Below are positions 1 to 11,816 of a stretch of DNA of 64,000 nt, piece after piece. The notes beneath the pieces are model-generated. The model searched no databases and was not told where the DNA came from. It saw only the letters and a program-made list of their open reading frames with translations. The translations under genes and the position numbers were made by a program. The stretch comes from Linnemannia hyalina (Eukaryota; Mortierellomycota; Mortierellomycetes; Mortierellales; Mortierellaceae): NCBI GenBank assembly GCA_019671135.1, contig JAHRHY010000008.1, positions 1,798,001-1,862,000 on the forward strand. Direction: 5' to 3'. The number at the start of each line of letters is the position of its first letter. Position 1 is the stretch's first letter.

Positions 1-1003
1 TGGGAGTAGGAAGTGTTGCTATCGAGTTCATCTTGTTTTTGTTTGACATTGTCGCCTTTGACATCGTTGTTGTGGGTGCACCTGGGTCGGGTTTGATGGT
101 GATGGACGAAGGCATTGAAAAGGAGGGGGCGGGTCGTTGAATGGTCCGATCAAAAGTAGAGGCTGAGAGGGTCTGTGACTTTGGCGAGGGCGAAGAGTAG
201 TGGGAAACAGAGGAGATTGGAGAGGAAGGAAAGGATGGTACCGGAGAAGAGGATGAGGGAGAGAGGGAAGAGGTACCAAAGGACTGAGGGCGGCTTGATC
301 CACGATGACTGAACTCTTCGAAAGGGCGAGGGGGTTGCTGTGGTGTTGGTGTTGAAGCAGAGTGATGTCGTTTTTGTTGCTGCTGGTGCTGGTGCTGATG
401 CTGACGATATGCTTCTTGGTGCCTTGCTTGCTGCTCATACTCGTATCGTTGTTGTTCCTGTTGGTGTTGTTGAGAGGGAGAAGTGTGGATGGGCCTTGGG
501 TAAGGGAATGCGTTGTTGCTGCTGTTATCATGACTGCGACCGGTATAATGGTACTGCGAGCTCCGTTGTTGGTGATGATGGTGTTGCTGCATATGGTGTG
601 GCTGCATATGGTGTGGCTGTGGTGGTTGCTGATGTTGAGAGTCAGGGACGGAGTGAGGATGGGGATGGTTGTTGTTGTTATTGTGAGCTGGTGCAAAAGG
701 GTATCTTTCTTGGTTGTTGTGTGGAGAGTGAGGGTGAGAGTGGGAGTGTGTGTGAGATGGATGTTGTTGTGGGTGAGGATGTCTTGGAGGGGAACCGGCT
801 TGTTGGGACCGTGAGTGATGATGATTTTGTTGTTGCTGTTGATGCTGAGCAGAGGTAGAGTAGGAGCGGTGAGTGTTGGAGAAGGTAGCTGCAGCAGAAG
901 AAGAAGAGGAGGAGGAGGAGGAAGGGGTGTGGTAGAAAGAGAGGTGTTGTCCCGGTGCAGGGGGTGTGCTGCGAGTAAAGGACATTGTCGGGTTGTTCAT
1001 CAT
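1..1003 (-). CDS. His/Gln/Ser-rich protein, probable transcription regulator N-terminus (3' truncated by window edge)
   Basis: An uninterrupted reading frame of 334 codons runs on the minus strand from an ATG at 1003 to the left edge. A second ATG follows at once (1000-998), and an in-frame TGA lies 9 codons upstream, so the start is well bounded. The protein is low-complexity: a Ser run near residue 30, a Gln run near 60, several His-rich segments at 60-200 (including a duplicated PHHMQ motif), and a Ser/Pro-rich part after residue 240. Near residue 320 is IKPD, which resembles a SUMO-acceptor or transcription-factor linker motif. No folded domain is visible, and any DNA-binding domain would lie beyond the window. 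His/Gln-rich leaders of this kind are common in fungal transcription factors, but that role is inference. The very long gene-poor region upstream also suits a regulatory gene. Confidence 0.65.
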   Translation of the reverse strand, partial: MMNNPTMSFTRSTPPAPGQHLSFYHTPSSSSSSSSSAAATFSNTHRSYSTSAQHQQQQQNHHHSRSQQAGSPPRHPHPQQHPSHTHSHSHPHSPHNNQERYPFAPAHNNNNNHPHPHSVPDSQHQQPPQPHHMQPHHMQQHHHHQQRSSQYHYTGRSHDNSSNNAFPYPRPIHTSPSQQHQQEQQRYEYEQQARHQEAYRQHQHQHQQQQKRHHSASTPTPQQPPRPFEEFSHRGSSRPQSFGTSSLSPSSSSPVPSFPSSPISSVSHYSSPSPKSQTLSASTFDRTIQRPAPSFSMPSSITIKPDPGAPTTTMSKATMSNKNKMNSIATLPTP

Positions 1004-4000
1004 TGTTTGCTGTCAGAAGGTGAGGGAAGAAGGTGTGGGTGAAGGCTGAAGGGAAAGAGAAGAGGAGAGAAGAGAAGAGGAGAGAAAAGAAGAGGGGAAA
1101 AAGAGGAAGTGGAGAAAAAGAGAAAGAGAAAGTGGGGAAGAAAAACGAGAAGAGAATTATTAAAAGGAGGGTGATTGATCCTATTCAGGAACAAGAAAGA
1201 AGGCTTTATAGTCTTCGCGATAAAGAGGAGGGAAGGACAAGGAGAATGAATGAGAAGGTGGGTGGGGGTGAATGAAGAATCAGGTTACTTGAAATGAGCA
1301 ACAGTAACCACAGAAGTACGACGGAGAAAAAGAAAGAGGAATGAGAACGAGTGAATCAGGTTGGAGGTTGGAGGTTGAAGAAAGAGGAGAGGAGAAAAGA
1401 AAGAGAAGAGTCGAATCGATAAGGACAAAAAAAAAGGATGTATGAGAAAGTGTGTGCAAAATGGAAATGGGAGATTATCGTGCTGTATGTTGTTCACACC
1501 ATGGACCATGGTATTCATCATTCAATTGAAATAAAAAAAGGGGGATACCATATTCAATCCAATTCAATTGTCCTGCTGCTCAATCGAACGATCACGGACA
1601 AACGATGATGACCACCCAATCGACCCAGCCACCAACCACCACAACCCGGAAACAAGGGTGGCTGCAGAAGCAAGGGTATGAAAGGAAAAGAGAGCACGAA
1701 CAGGAACAATGACAAAGGAAGAAGCAAAAAAAAAAAAAAAAAAAAAACGATACGATACCTTCCACAGGATACACTCTACATATTCGAAAACTCAAACACT
1801 CAATTAAAATAAAGTAAACAATAAAAGGGCTAGGCGTCCACACTAAAAATGAATGACCCATTCGATAACAAGTTGCAAGTTGTCATGGGTTGACTGTAGC
1901 TGCTGTTCGCACGCAACAAATCAAGTATCGCCAGACTACATTGTCCGAACCTTTCCTCTTCAATCAACAGTCTTACGTTCATATCTTTACTTCTTGACAT
2001 CAACCATCCTTCTCTGTTCTGCATCGCCTATCTACCATTCCCTCTCTCTTCTTCTCTACTACGTTTTCTTCTCCCAAGACACAATAACAACAGCCATCAT
2101 AAACAGTAACACCCCCATTCATAACCTCTACCTGTAAACAAAAAAGGCACAAGACTTTGCCCCAACAACAACAGCAACAGTAACAACAAGCGCACGCACA
2201 CTCGTACGCAAACAAACATAAGTTATGAAAAACATGGCAGATAATAAGGAACGAAAAAATGAGATGGGGTGGAGAGATGAAAAATAAAAAAGCACAGGCG
2301 CAAACATAAGGAAGAAGAGGAAGAAAGAAAACAGAGATCCCGCCCTTCCCTTGGAGATTTCGGGTCCGTTGATTCGTTGGTTGCTTGTTTCTGATGTTCC
2401 TCTTGTGTCCACATTTGTATGTGTTCTCGGCATACACTCCGTTTCAGTGCGAGGGTCTGGCCTCTACTCGTTTGTGTAGCGCTGAATTCAATTTGATCCA
2501 AACCAACTAAGCAACAACCGACTCTTTCGCCTTACGACCCTGTCGCTCTGCCTTACATTGGCCTTTTTTTTTCTTTCTTTCTTCTCTCTCTCCCTCTCCC
2601 TTCCCCTTTTTTCTTTCTTTTTCTTTTTCTTTTTCTTCTTCTTTTTCAAGGGTCTTGGCGCACATACTTACAATGTTGATTGCATGAGCACACACTCTTT
2701 CACAGACTTTGCATACTTCAGGTGCTTTTCCTGAAATATACTATCGAAACGACAGAACGCAGGAAAGACGAAAAGGAAAAACGAGAAGGACATGTGAGAT
2801 CAATTGACCATAGAAACCCTTGTCGACCTTCCATGCACAATCCTCCTCCATTCTTATCGTTCACGGTTCACCATTGGTCTTCGTCATTCGCCCTCGCCCA
2901 AAGACTGTAGCACTGTAGCCCAATTCTTTCTCACTCCCATGGATCGATCAATTCTGTTTGTTTTCTTATTTTAATGAATGACAAGACGTTGCTCCCACAC
3001 TGTCACTCCCACCATCCGTCTCTCACTCGTTCAACCTTCTTCCTCATCTTATTTTTTACGCCTTTAGCGCCAAGTGTAATGCCCAAACTCTCTTTCCTCG
3101 CCCTATCCCGCACTTTTTTTTTCTCCTAATTCTTCTGCTGTCACTCTTACGTGTAATCCGCTCGGAATTTTATCCTCCCTTTCGATCCTATCGGCCATCT
3201 CTAAAAGAGGCCCACAGACGGAAAATAAAGAGAGCTCAATTTACGATGAATATTTTTTAGAGTTGGATCGCCAATTCAATTATCATCGAAGAACATAAGT
3301 AAAGCAAAGGGACAAGAAACTGGTAAGGAAAGGAATGAAGAAACAAACAATGTGGCTAGGACACGATCTGTTGTGTATCTTCCTGTGCCTCTTGATCTTC
3401 GTCATTTCTTGTTCTTCCTTTTCATATGTCAGTCTAACCCATATCGAAATGCCGTACACCACCCAGCCAGTGAGTGTTCAAACAGTAAGACGATTGAGGG
3501 GAGAATTGTGTGCCCTTGATTTTTTTTTGGGTGTGTTCTCCCGGATCTACATATCAAGAACGCGACCACAAAGTGTACGAAACAGATCAAATGAACGCGT
3601 GTGAAAGACCGGGGGGTTGAGCAAAAAAAGAAAAAAAATGAGGAGAGAGAGCGGAAGATGAGTTGAGCATGTCACAATCATTCTCTAATTGAAAAAATGG
3701 GAAAGAGTGTGTGAGAAGGAAGAGAGAACAAGGAGATGGAAAATGACGGGAAAGGGGGTCATGGGGACAACAATGGGGTTCAAGGATGAAATGAGCCAGC
3801 AATGGTCTGTGTCCATCGAGCCTTTGGAGAGCGTATCACATTGTTGGCATAAGCAGAAGCCCAACTATGATCACATCAATGGAGACGAAAGGGTTGTTTT
3901 TTTCTTTTATGCACGGTCGGAGGAAAGCAAAAGAATAAATAGCGATCAAGCATTCCATGCATAACTTTCAGCGTTCCTCCCTCTCTAATCCCATCTATCG

Positions 4001-7000
4001 GCGTTTTATTCCCTCCCTTTCTATCCTCCCGTCCATGCTCATCTAAACCCTTTGACCTCTTTGTTCTACCTCCTTTGTTGTTGTTTGCGGACTGGCAATA
4101 GCAGAAAGAGCGCGTTAATTGATAGGTGTTTTTGAACTTACGGATGCCTGTAATAGTAAAACGATAGACTGGTGTGCGTGGCTGTATTGTAGTCTGTCTT
4201 TGGCCCAGCATTCATATGGCTTAAAGATCAACGACCTCACAGACAATACAACACAAGGATAGAATCACACCCGGTTTTCTAATACTGCCTTTATTTTTCT
4301 TGTTAAAGTTCAAGGCCCTTGCTGCCGATGTCGACAATGTCACACTGTTTTGGTTCCCTCTCTTTTCAACTTTTTTTTTCTCTTTCCTCTCATTTTCTCG
4401 ATCCCTCCTTCAATTCGTTTCTTGTCCTTCCTTTCCATCCCTCCTTCCCTTTTCCCCGCTCTCATGGTGTGTGCGCCCTTTTGTCCTCCCCTTTTTGATC
4501 CCCCTTACTGCATATTGCATCTCAACCTTTTTCCTTCACTCTCTCCTTTAAATTATTCTCATTCCTTCAAACGTCCAGATTCAAATCAAGACTCACAAGG
4601 TTCTGTTTTTTTTTAACTACTCATCTTGGTGGTTCTACTGCCAATGCCCTAACTTATGTTTGTATATCGCCTGTGCTGTTCCATAGATCTTGTGACCTTT
4701 CAAATGGCAGTAAATGAGCTCAAACACGGAGAGATCAAGGAGAACATATGCTGGACTAAAGCCTGGTAACGGAAGAAGAGGTGAGCTGAGCGTTGGATTG
4801 AGCCGACAATGTGGAAAGTTTTCCGGTAAAAGAGCAGGAAAGAAACTTGGATGGAGATGGAAGAGGGCCAAAATGCTAGATGGTGAACGGAATGTGAGCG
4901 GTGTGCAGAGCATTAAATGATCTTGTGTGCGACGAGACAACTCTAGGGTTGATCACTGCTTTAGATAACCCGTCGATCACAACTTTATCAGTCTTGCATC
5001 TCAAGTGATGTGGACAATCAGCATCAAATGATGGGACAACCATCCCCCACGGATATAGGTCGCTCTAGGCCCATGGACGTCTTTCTCTTCTGCTAGCCCA
5101 ATATTTTTTAGATGCACGTCAAAAACTGTAGTGAATAGAGAACAGAGTGGAAGGGATGTAGACGATGTTGAGAAGAACGCCAGGGAAGAAAAAAAAGAAT
5201 AGGACGACTTAGTATACAAAAATTGACGCGGAATGAATTGATTGAACCAACATGCATACTTCCTTTCAGGTATGTCTGCACCGCGGAGCGGCGGAGGAAG
5301 TGATGAGGAGAGAGAGAGATTGGGAGGGGAAACGCGGCGGGTTGGGGAAAAAGAAATGTCGGGACCATCTATTCTTCTCTGTAGAGTCTCTCCATCCCTT
5401 CCCAACTGCAACTGTGCGTAAAAAAAAAAGTCGACCCTGCTTGACACACTGACCCTCTCGCTCTAATTCTCACGTTCCGTTTTTTTTCTGCTCCCTTATC
5501 TTCCTCGTCTGTCTTCTGTTTTGTTCTGTCAGTTCGGCGAGCGGGTGAGTGAGCATGCAGGCGATACAAACCACAATAGAAAACAGTAGAGCGTATACCG
5601 CATCAACCAACCATCTACTCCTTCTCCCGTCTTCCTTCTTATGTCTCACTGGTCTGATCCCTCCTTTACTTTCCCATAATCCCATCACCACTGCGATCTC
5701 TTCTAGCAAACAAAAAATCTAGACTGAACGAAAGACGTCATCTTCACTACCCGTCCCGAAAGGCCAACAAACACATGTAAGAGGGTACACACCACAACAT
5801 AAAGACCCCAATAGGAGGAAGAGACAAGAAAAAAACAATGGAAAAGAGAGTAAGGAGAACGATAGCACGCGATATCGCGAAAGGAAGAAGAAAATAATAA
5901 ATAAGGAGACAGACTGGGAAGATCAATCTAGTTTTTGAGTTGATCTACTACTTTTTTTACTTTTGGAATGGTTGCACATGTCCTGCTCTGTCCCTTGGAA
6001 CCAAACACCGTGGGAGGGGACAAAGGAGCGGGAGAAAGAGACTGAAAGGTTTAAGGATACATAGAAAGGAATGTGGAACGTGAGCGATTGACAGGAAGTG
6101 GGAAAGATCAGGGGGCATGTAAAGAAAAAAAACATAGTCATAGTTGCGAGTTGTAAACTGAGAAGAGGAAAAGAATAGTAGAAGTGTGCATGAAAGGTAT
6201 AGGGAAAGGAGAGAGAGAGAGAGGATGAACATTGTCATATGTCGCTTACCGCTGACTTGTACAAAGAGAAAGAGTCGCGACAGTTTTGAGTACTTGTAGA
6301 AAAAATTGATGAGATGTCTGTAGTAGCGCGGATATGTATGATTGTGGTTCAAGCCTATCTGTTTTCGCATGTGTGAAAAAAACGAACAATCGCATGTCAG
6401 TTCAGTACAGTACAAGCGAACAAAAAAAAAAGAAACCCCTTGGTCAACGTCCAAATGTACGCAAGTAGTGTAATCATCCCTCATGAAAAATCGCGACGTC
6501 GACATCTGGAGTCTACTCTTTTTTTTTGTCCACGCGTAAGGGGTGTGAAAAAGACACAAGAAAAAAACTACAACATGCACGCGACGGAGGACAACGACGA
6601 GAGTGTAGGCGTTATCTGTAAGGCTTCGCGATTTCTTGTGTATGCATGGGGTTTCAAAAAGTAAAACTGGTGCTGTTGCAACTGTATTGATGGCTGGGAA
6701 GGAGTGGATTGGATAGGATAGTGCAGCACAGCATTTGGCGCACCTGTATTTTTTGACAACCTTTTTTTCTTTTGCGCCCATGCTCTGGTGTCCTTTTTTT
6801 ACTTCTTTTATGCATGCGCATGCGTTAAAGTCGAAAAAGTGAGAATTTGTGTGTGAACTGAACTCTCAATAGCGACAGCCACAGTTTTGCTCAGTTACAT
6901 GCTGTGTCCTTTTTGACCTCTTTCTGTCGTGCGTTTTTGGGTTTGCGGGTACAGTTCCGAGATAGAGAGAAGGAGAGGGCGGCTACTGCAGCCCATTGTT

Positions 7001-8100
7001 TATGTTATTGCTGCTAATACTGCTACTATTGCGTTTTGTGTTTGTTGGCAGTTGACTGTTTGTCGACTTCGCTGTTGGTGGATGTTGGATGAGAGGGCAA
7101 GAAGAAAATGAATGACCCAATTTCGTGAACGTAGGACAATATAAAAACAACAACAGGAATAACTTCTTGTGTTCACCAACAGGATGTCCACAGACGCCTC
7201 TTTTTCGTTTTTTTCTCTATTGTGGATGTTTTTTTATTATTTTTATTTTGCTTTCTTGTTTGTTTGGGGAGTGAAGGAAATGTAGGAAATGAAAGAAATG
7301 ATAAGAGAAGTAAGAAAGTAGGTAATGACCAAACCAACGACAAACAGAAACAGAAAAAAGGAGTATGTGCATGCACCGTCGACGAGCTTATCATCCATCG
7401 GCAAAAAAAGAGCTACACACAGCAGAGCTATCCTCCCGCCATCTCAACCTCTCCAAACCATCCCCCCCACCCATTGTGCGGTAATCCAAATATTTACTCC
7501 TAATGGACAATTAGATGAATGAGGTCTGGTGATGAATGTTTGCTCAACAACATTCGAGATAAGCCATAACAACAACAAAAAAAGACAAGAAAACAACGAG
7601 CAACCTCGAAAAGGAACATAGTCGGAAAAACATTTCTTTATCTTGGCGCCCAATTTTCGATGGCGATGAGTTTGAATGAGAGGCTTTTGTAGAATTCTTT
7701 GCTCATTCTTTTCGCACATTACTTTCTCGTACAATAAACAGGATGTGTCTATTCGTTATCTCTGCTGTATGGACTTTTGGTGTACAGCGCCTATCATTAA
7801 CAAAGCACAAGGAAAAGTATTAGTCTCAGTTTAAGTGACCATTCTATTCCATTGCACCCACAATCAAGCACACAGAATAACGATAAAGATAAACAGACGT
7901 ACATAAGTCCGCTCCGGGTGGGATCCAGGACGTGCACCGCCAGCGGTGACGCTGGAACTGTTGGTTGTTGTTAGGTTGCTGCTTTTGAGCCTTCAACATA
8001 TAAAGGGAGAGTGGATTGCCGAGTGTACTTGTCGTCACTGGTAGTACTGGACAAACATAAGGCTCAATAGAGCAACGATCAAGTGGCATCGACGTTTACT
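1004..8100. other. Gene-poor region, low-complexity tracts, no supported gene
   Basis: About 7 kb with no reading frame that looks coding. It holds purine-rich runs (1040-1150), an A run (about 1727-1747), long pyrimidine tracts (2565-2650, 4360-4560) and many short T runs. The open frames are short, overlapping on both strands and compositionally biased. The stretch lies upstream of the minus-strand gene starting at 1003 and may hold its promoter, leader exons or introns. I see no tRNA, rRNA or transposon signature. Confidence 0.5.
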
Positions 8101-8140
8101 TGTGCTCAAGAAATCAAACAGGCAAGAGGAGGGTACTTAC

Positions 8141-8465
8141 ATCACAAAGAAGGCCGATTTGTACATCTTGGCATGGGCTTGGATGGAGGCCAACTCTGGA
8201 GCCTTTTCCTGGGTCGAACTTTCCCTAGGTCAAACGGAAAGCCCTCTCCTGGCATCATTGCAGCTTGCTGAATGGATGAACAATAAAAGTCAATCTTTGG
8301 GGCGTGATGCATTGAAAATAGATGCAAGGTAGGTGGCAAAATGTCAATAGTGTAAAGGAAGCAAGGTGGAGGGTGTACGAAGGAGTAGCGAGAAGAGAAG
8401 GGTGGAGGATAAGGGTGGAAGGGAAGGCAGCTGGAGAGAGAAACCCATAGTGGTTTGCTTACGTT
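8141..8465 (-). other. Possible small spliced transcript
   Basis: On the minus strand a leader exon ends at 8463 before a good donor (AAC then GTAAGC). A second exon can run from 8267, after a CAG acceptor, to 8141, where the next donor is GTAAGT. A T/C-rich promoter-like stretch lies just upstream (8465-8550). One frame of exon 2 reads ELASIQAHAKMYKSAFFV up to the donor. The downstream exons are not clear; acceptors near 8052 or 7950 are possible. The splice signals suggest a real transcript, but I recognise no product and cannot fix a coding sequence. Confidence 0.25.
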
Positions 8466-8795
8466 GTTGAACTTGAGTGGCCGGGGAAGGTGAGGAGAAA
8501 AGAAAGAAAGAAAAGTAGAGAAGGTGAGTTGCTTTTATGTACCCCTTGTTTGCGCGAAAACGCGAACATGATATATTATTTCACTGATCCGCGTAGTTCA
8601 GCACCAGACCTAGGTATTCATCATGGATGATCAGTGTCCCAGAGAAGCAGAGAAAAGGAAAAGATAGTCAATCTTTTCATCAACATGGGGTTGTTTTCTC
8701 CAGAGGCATGACAGCACTTCTCAGGATGCGCTCACCTGTCTCGAATTCCCTATATTTTTTCGGCAAGGAATAGGAGAAACGGTACTTGAACAAGG

Positions 8796-9836
8796 TCATC
8801 GACATTCCCTCTTCGCGCGCTCTCCTTCTGTCTTGGGGCGCGCAACCATCGTCAACTCACTTCTTCTCTCGCGACTCTGGCACCTGGTCTGAGTGGTAGC
8901 CTCCCCGCCAAGTTTCTCGACAAGGTCCGCCAGACTGTAACCGCCTTTGCTTGCAACTTCAAGCCGGTGACGACTTGAAGTGTTACCACCATCCCAAGGC
9001 ACAAGGGAGGACTAGCCGGTAGAGCACCTCCGCCATGCAGCCTCAATAAATGTCTCGTGTGGAGAGGATATTATTCTGGACCCCATCTCCTGGCGTACCA
9101 AGTCCTCCCACCGTGTCGCGTTCATGTCGGCCCCCCTGGATGGTCAGTACCGACATGGGTTCTAGGGGTTTCCAAACCTTCAGCGGTTGTGACAGTAGCG
9201 GCCAAGATCCCCTCGCTCAAGGCATCGATCGTCCAGCCGAATCTACCAGAGTCGGCCATCTACAAGGCCTCCCCTATCGAATGGCGGTTCCCTCCCACCG
9301 ACAACACTATCCAACCCCTGGCATCCAGGATCAGTGATCTGTTCGAATTGACGGTGGATGATAACAACCGATTTCAAGCTATAACAAACCCCAGATGTCC
9401 CGCAGAAAGTAGGGGCGTCGTCATCCTGGATACCTAACTCACACAGTCGAAAACGCGTCGCATGTCTCGAGGCCCACTACGACGCCATCCAGGACTCTCC
9501 GGTAGGCCTAGTTGACGACCGTATCCTCTAGAGAGTGCTGGTCAATACGCTCTACGAGAACAGGAAGACCACAATGATATTCGGCTCTGCAAACACTGAG
9601 CAACTTTGACACTTCTCATCCGCCCACTCCAATCCTAATTCCGATTGCTACCTCATCGACTCAATTCGAGGTGGTTTCCATAACCCAATGGCGCGAGTTC
9701 TGGCGCGCCAAGATCCCCCACAGAGCCAAGACGATGCGGTGGAGGTACAAGAGGGATATCCTTCCTTGCGGCACTGTGTCCTTCAATGCAAGTCCAAGTC
9801 CCTGGCCTGGCAGTCCACCCTGAAGGTATACACCGA
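8796..9836 (+). pseudogene. Decayed LINE-type non-LTR retrotransposon (RT tail and zf-RVT-like C-terminus)
   Basis: Conserved peptides of a LINE polyprotein can be read on the plus strand, but only across stops and frameshifts. Around 8825-8897 one frame gives LGRATIVNSLLLSRLWHLV followed by TGA; this is the pattern of the helical segment after the reverse transcriptase core. A neighbouring frame then continues AKFLDKVRQTVTAFACNFK (8911-8967). About 700 bp on, at 9667-9780, another frame reads QWREFWRAKIPHRAKTMRW and then RYKRDILPCG, the pattern of the zinc-binding C-terminal segment (zf-RVT-like) of fungal LINEs. No intact RT catalytic motif or endonuclease is present. It is a 5'-truncated, inactive copy. 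Family assignment is by motif recognition only. Confidence 0.6.
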
Positions 9837-11128
9837 CAAGCCCAACCCTTCGTTCGCGATGTCATCCAGACCAAGGAGGATATCACCAAACAATGACATA
9901 ACCAAAGTACCCTCACAAAACCTTAGCAATAAAAGAAAGCCTGAAGAATCTATTTTATTGGTTTTGGGTTCGGTCGAAAAGAATGTCATTGTTGCTTTCT
10001 ATTGACCATGTATGGATGCTGCATCTGCATTGCTATATGTTAACCTTTCTTACCGGATGCCAGTGCCGCGTAGTCTTTTTTTGGATGAAAGAAAGAAGAC
10101 AGAGAGAGAAATACTGAACAACAGCCCAGGTCTCGCCGTATCAACATCGCTCGAAACCAATTCTATAATTTTATTCATCAGTAAAGACATTGTCGTTCGT
10201 TGCCAATTATTGATTGGGAATGACACATGATGCAAGTTGGATGGACCATGTTGAAAAAAAAACTATCATGGTTGATACACAGAAACAAAACGGCGAAATA
10301 AAAAAGTTACAGCAGCAGAATAAACTAGAGGAATGGAACTAAGACTGTGAGGGAATGGGCTAGGGGCCAAAGGGGGCAAGAGCCAACTATATTGTATGAG
10401 GCGTTAGCGGGATGTGGCGTGCATAATGGGAGTAATAATAAAATGTCGTGTGTTCTTGTTCCTCCATAGCGTGCTTTCCTAGTCATATTTTCTTCGCTTG
10501 TGCTCATGCTTCTGCTTGTGCTTGTACGGTACCTGTGCCCATAAGAGACGACTGTTGCGATAGATTTTTATGAGCACTGCCTTCCGCTCGGCCCATGGAG
10601 ACAAATAGTAGAGAAAGGGAGGGGGAGTTCAGTAAACAAACCATACAAGCAACGACCGAGGAGCCGGAAGCTCAGTTGCCGAGGCATGTAAACAATGAGC
10701 TCTGTCGACAAATTATTCATCTGTCAGCACCATATTCCCATTTCCAGCTAGAGCATGCAGGCTTCGCGTTCGAGTGTGGAAGAGGAAAATAAAAATAAGA
10801 AAGGAAAACGAAGCTAGAGTCGACAAGAGCAAGAAAGGAACGCGTTTCCCTTCTTCGTTAGCGGCGAAGGAAAATGCTACTGATAGCATGAGGGCTAGAA
10901 TTTTACTTGGTCATCATTGTACCGTTGACCTGTCCAGGGGTTCGCAAGTTCTTTACTCATCAACCATGCAACGAAGGACCATACAAGTAGCGCCGCCCTC
11001 TTGTCTTCTAGTCCACATCTTATCGACCACTACTTCCTCTGCCACCCTCCTCCTACTTGTGGTGATTTGGAATGGCTTAGCTTCTGGTGGCCATTTCGCT
11101 ATTTTACGCGCTTGCCTGCGAGTGTCTG

Positions 11129-11260
11129 GAAAAGCACCTTTCTTCCACGTTACGAGCAGGTAGGCACTATGCCCTTTGACCATTGGTAGCAATAGTAGTT
11201 TCTAGCCTTTGGAGAATAGTTACTGACATAAAACACCTTTCTTCCACGATACGAGCAGGT
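11129..11260. repeat. Short direct repeat pair (about 30 bp, 70-bp spacer)
   Basis: Two copies of a sequence containing CACCTTTCTTCCACG, then A or T, then TACGAGCAGGT, lie in the same orientation about 100 bp apart, just before the CA microsatellite. They differ at one or two positions. Origin unknown; they could be a local duplication or transposon-end debris. Confidence 0.7.
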
Positions 11261-11300
11261 CTTGAGAGTTACTGTCTTTATTCGCGATATTGAGAGGGAG

Positions 11301-11314
11301 CACATACACACACA

Positions 11315-11373
<59 letters not shown>

Positions 11374-11375
11374 AT
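11301..11375. repeat. (CA)n microsatellite
   Basis: About 75 bp of almost pure CA dinucleotide, interrupted near its ends by CATA and CAAA. Confidence 0.95.
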
Positions 11376-11816
11376 CCTTTTCCTCGTCTGCCGCTATTCG
11401 AGTTATGCCCGTTGACCCCGAAGATACTCCTTTGGATACAGGAGTTGCCGAGAGAAACTCCACTCTCCCTTCTCCCTCTCCCTCGACAAGTGACCCTGTT
11501 CAACCGGGCACTGACGCCAACGACTCGGCCAGCCAAGGGCAACTCCCTCCAAGACCCCCACATACTTTTGATCACGTTGGCTGGTTTGATTACCTACGGA
11601 ATCATTGTCCTGGACGTGACCCCCTTTCTATGTTTTTCTAGGCACTCCCTGGAGAGCAAATTCCTGCACGCCTCTCCTATCACAATGCAAGGCACAACAG
11701 AAAGAAAGTAACGGAAAAAGGTGCTTTGTTATTGATAATATGTACAAAATGGAGAGAAGGAAGACGGAAAGGGGAAGAAGGAAAAAGGAATGGAGAGGAA
11801 ACAAAGAGCACCCTAA

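Larger units (their letters stand above)
9840..11816. other. Intergenic, relic-rich; no supported gene
   Basis: Short frames only. A 30-bp motif (core CACCTTTCTTCCACG) occurs twice, at about 11131-11161 and 11230-11259, with one or two mismatches. A CA microsatellite follows at 11301-11375. A short open frame at 11405-11641 (plus, Pro/Asp/Ser-rich) is the best-looking candidate here but is neither conserved nor recognisable. Confidence 0.45.

Noticed and set aside
10325..10507. A minus-strand frame containing YGGTRTHD, a peptide often produced by translating the antisense of a tRNA T-arm.
   Set aside because: The plus-strand T-arm-like sequence (GTGTTCTTGTTCC) lacks the conserved B-box core, and no cloverleaf or acceptor pairing could be built around it.
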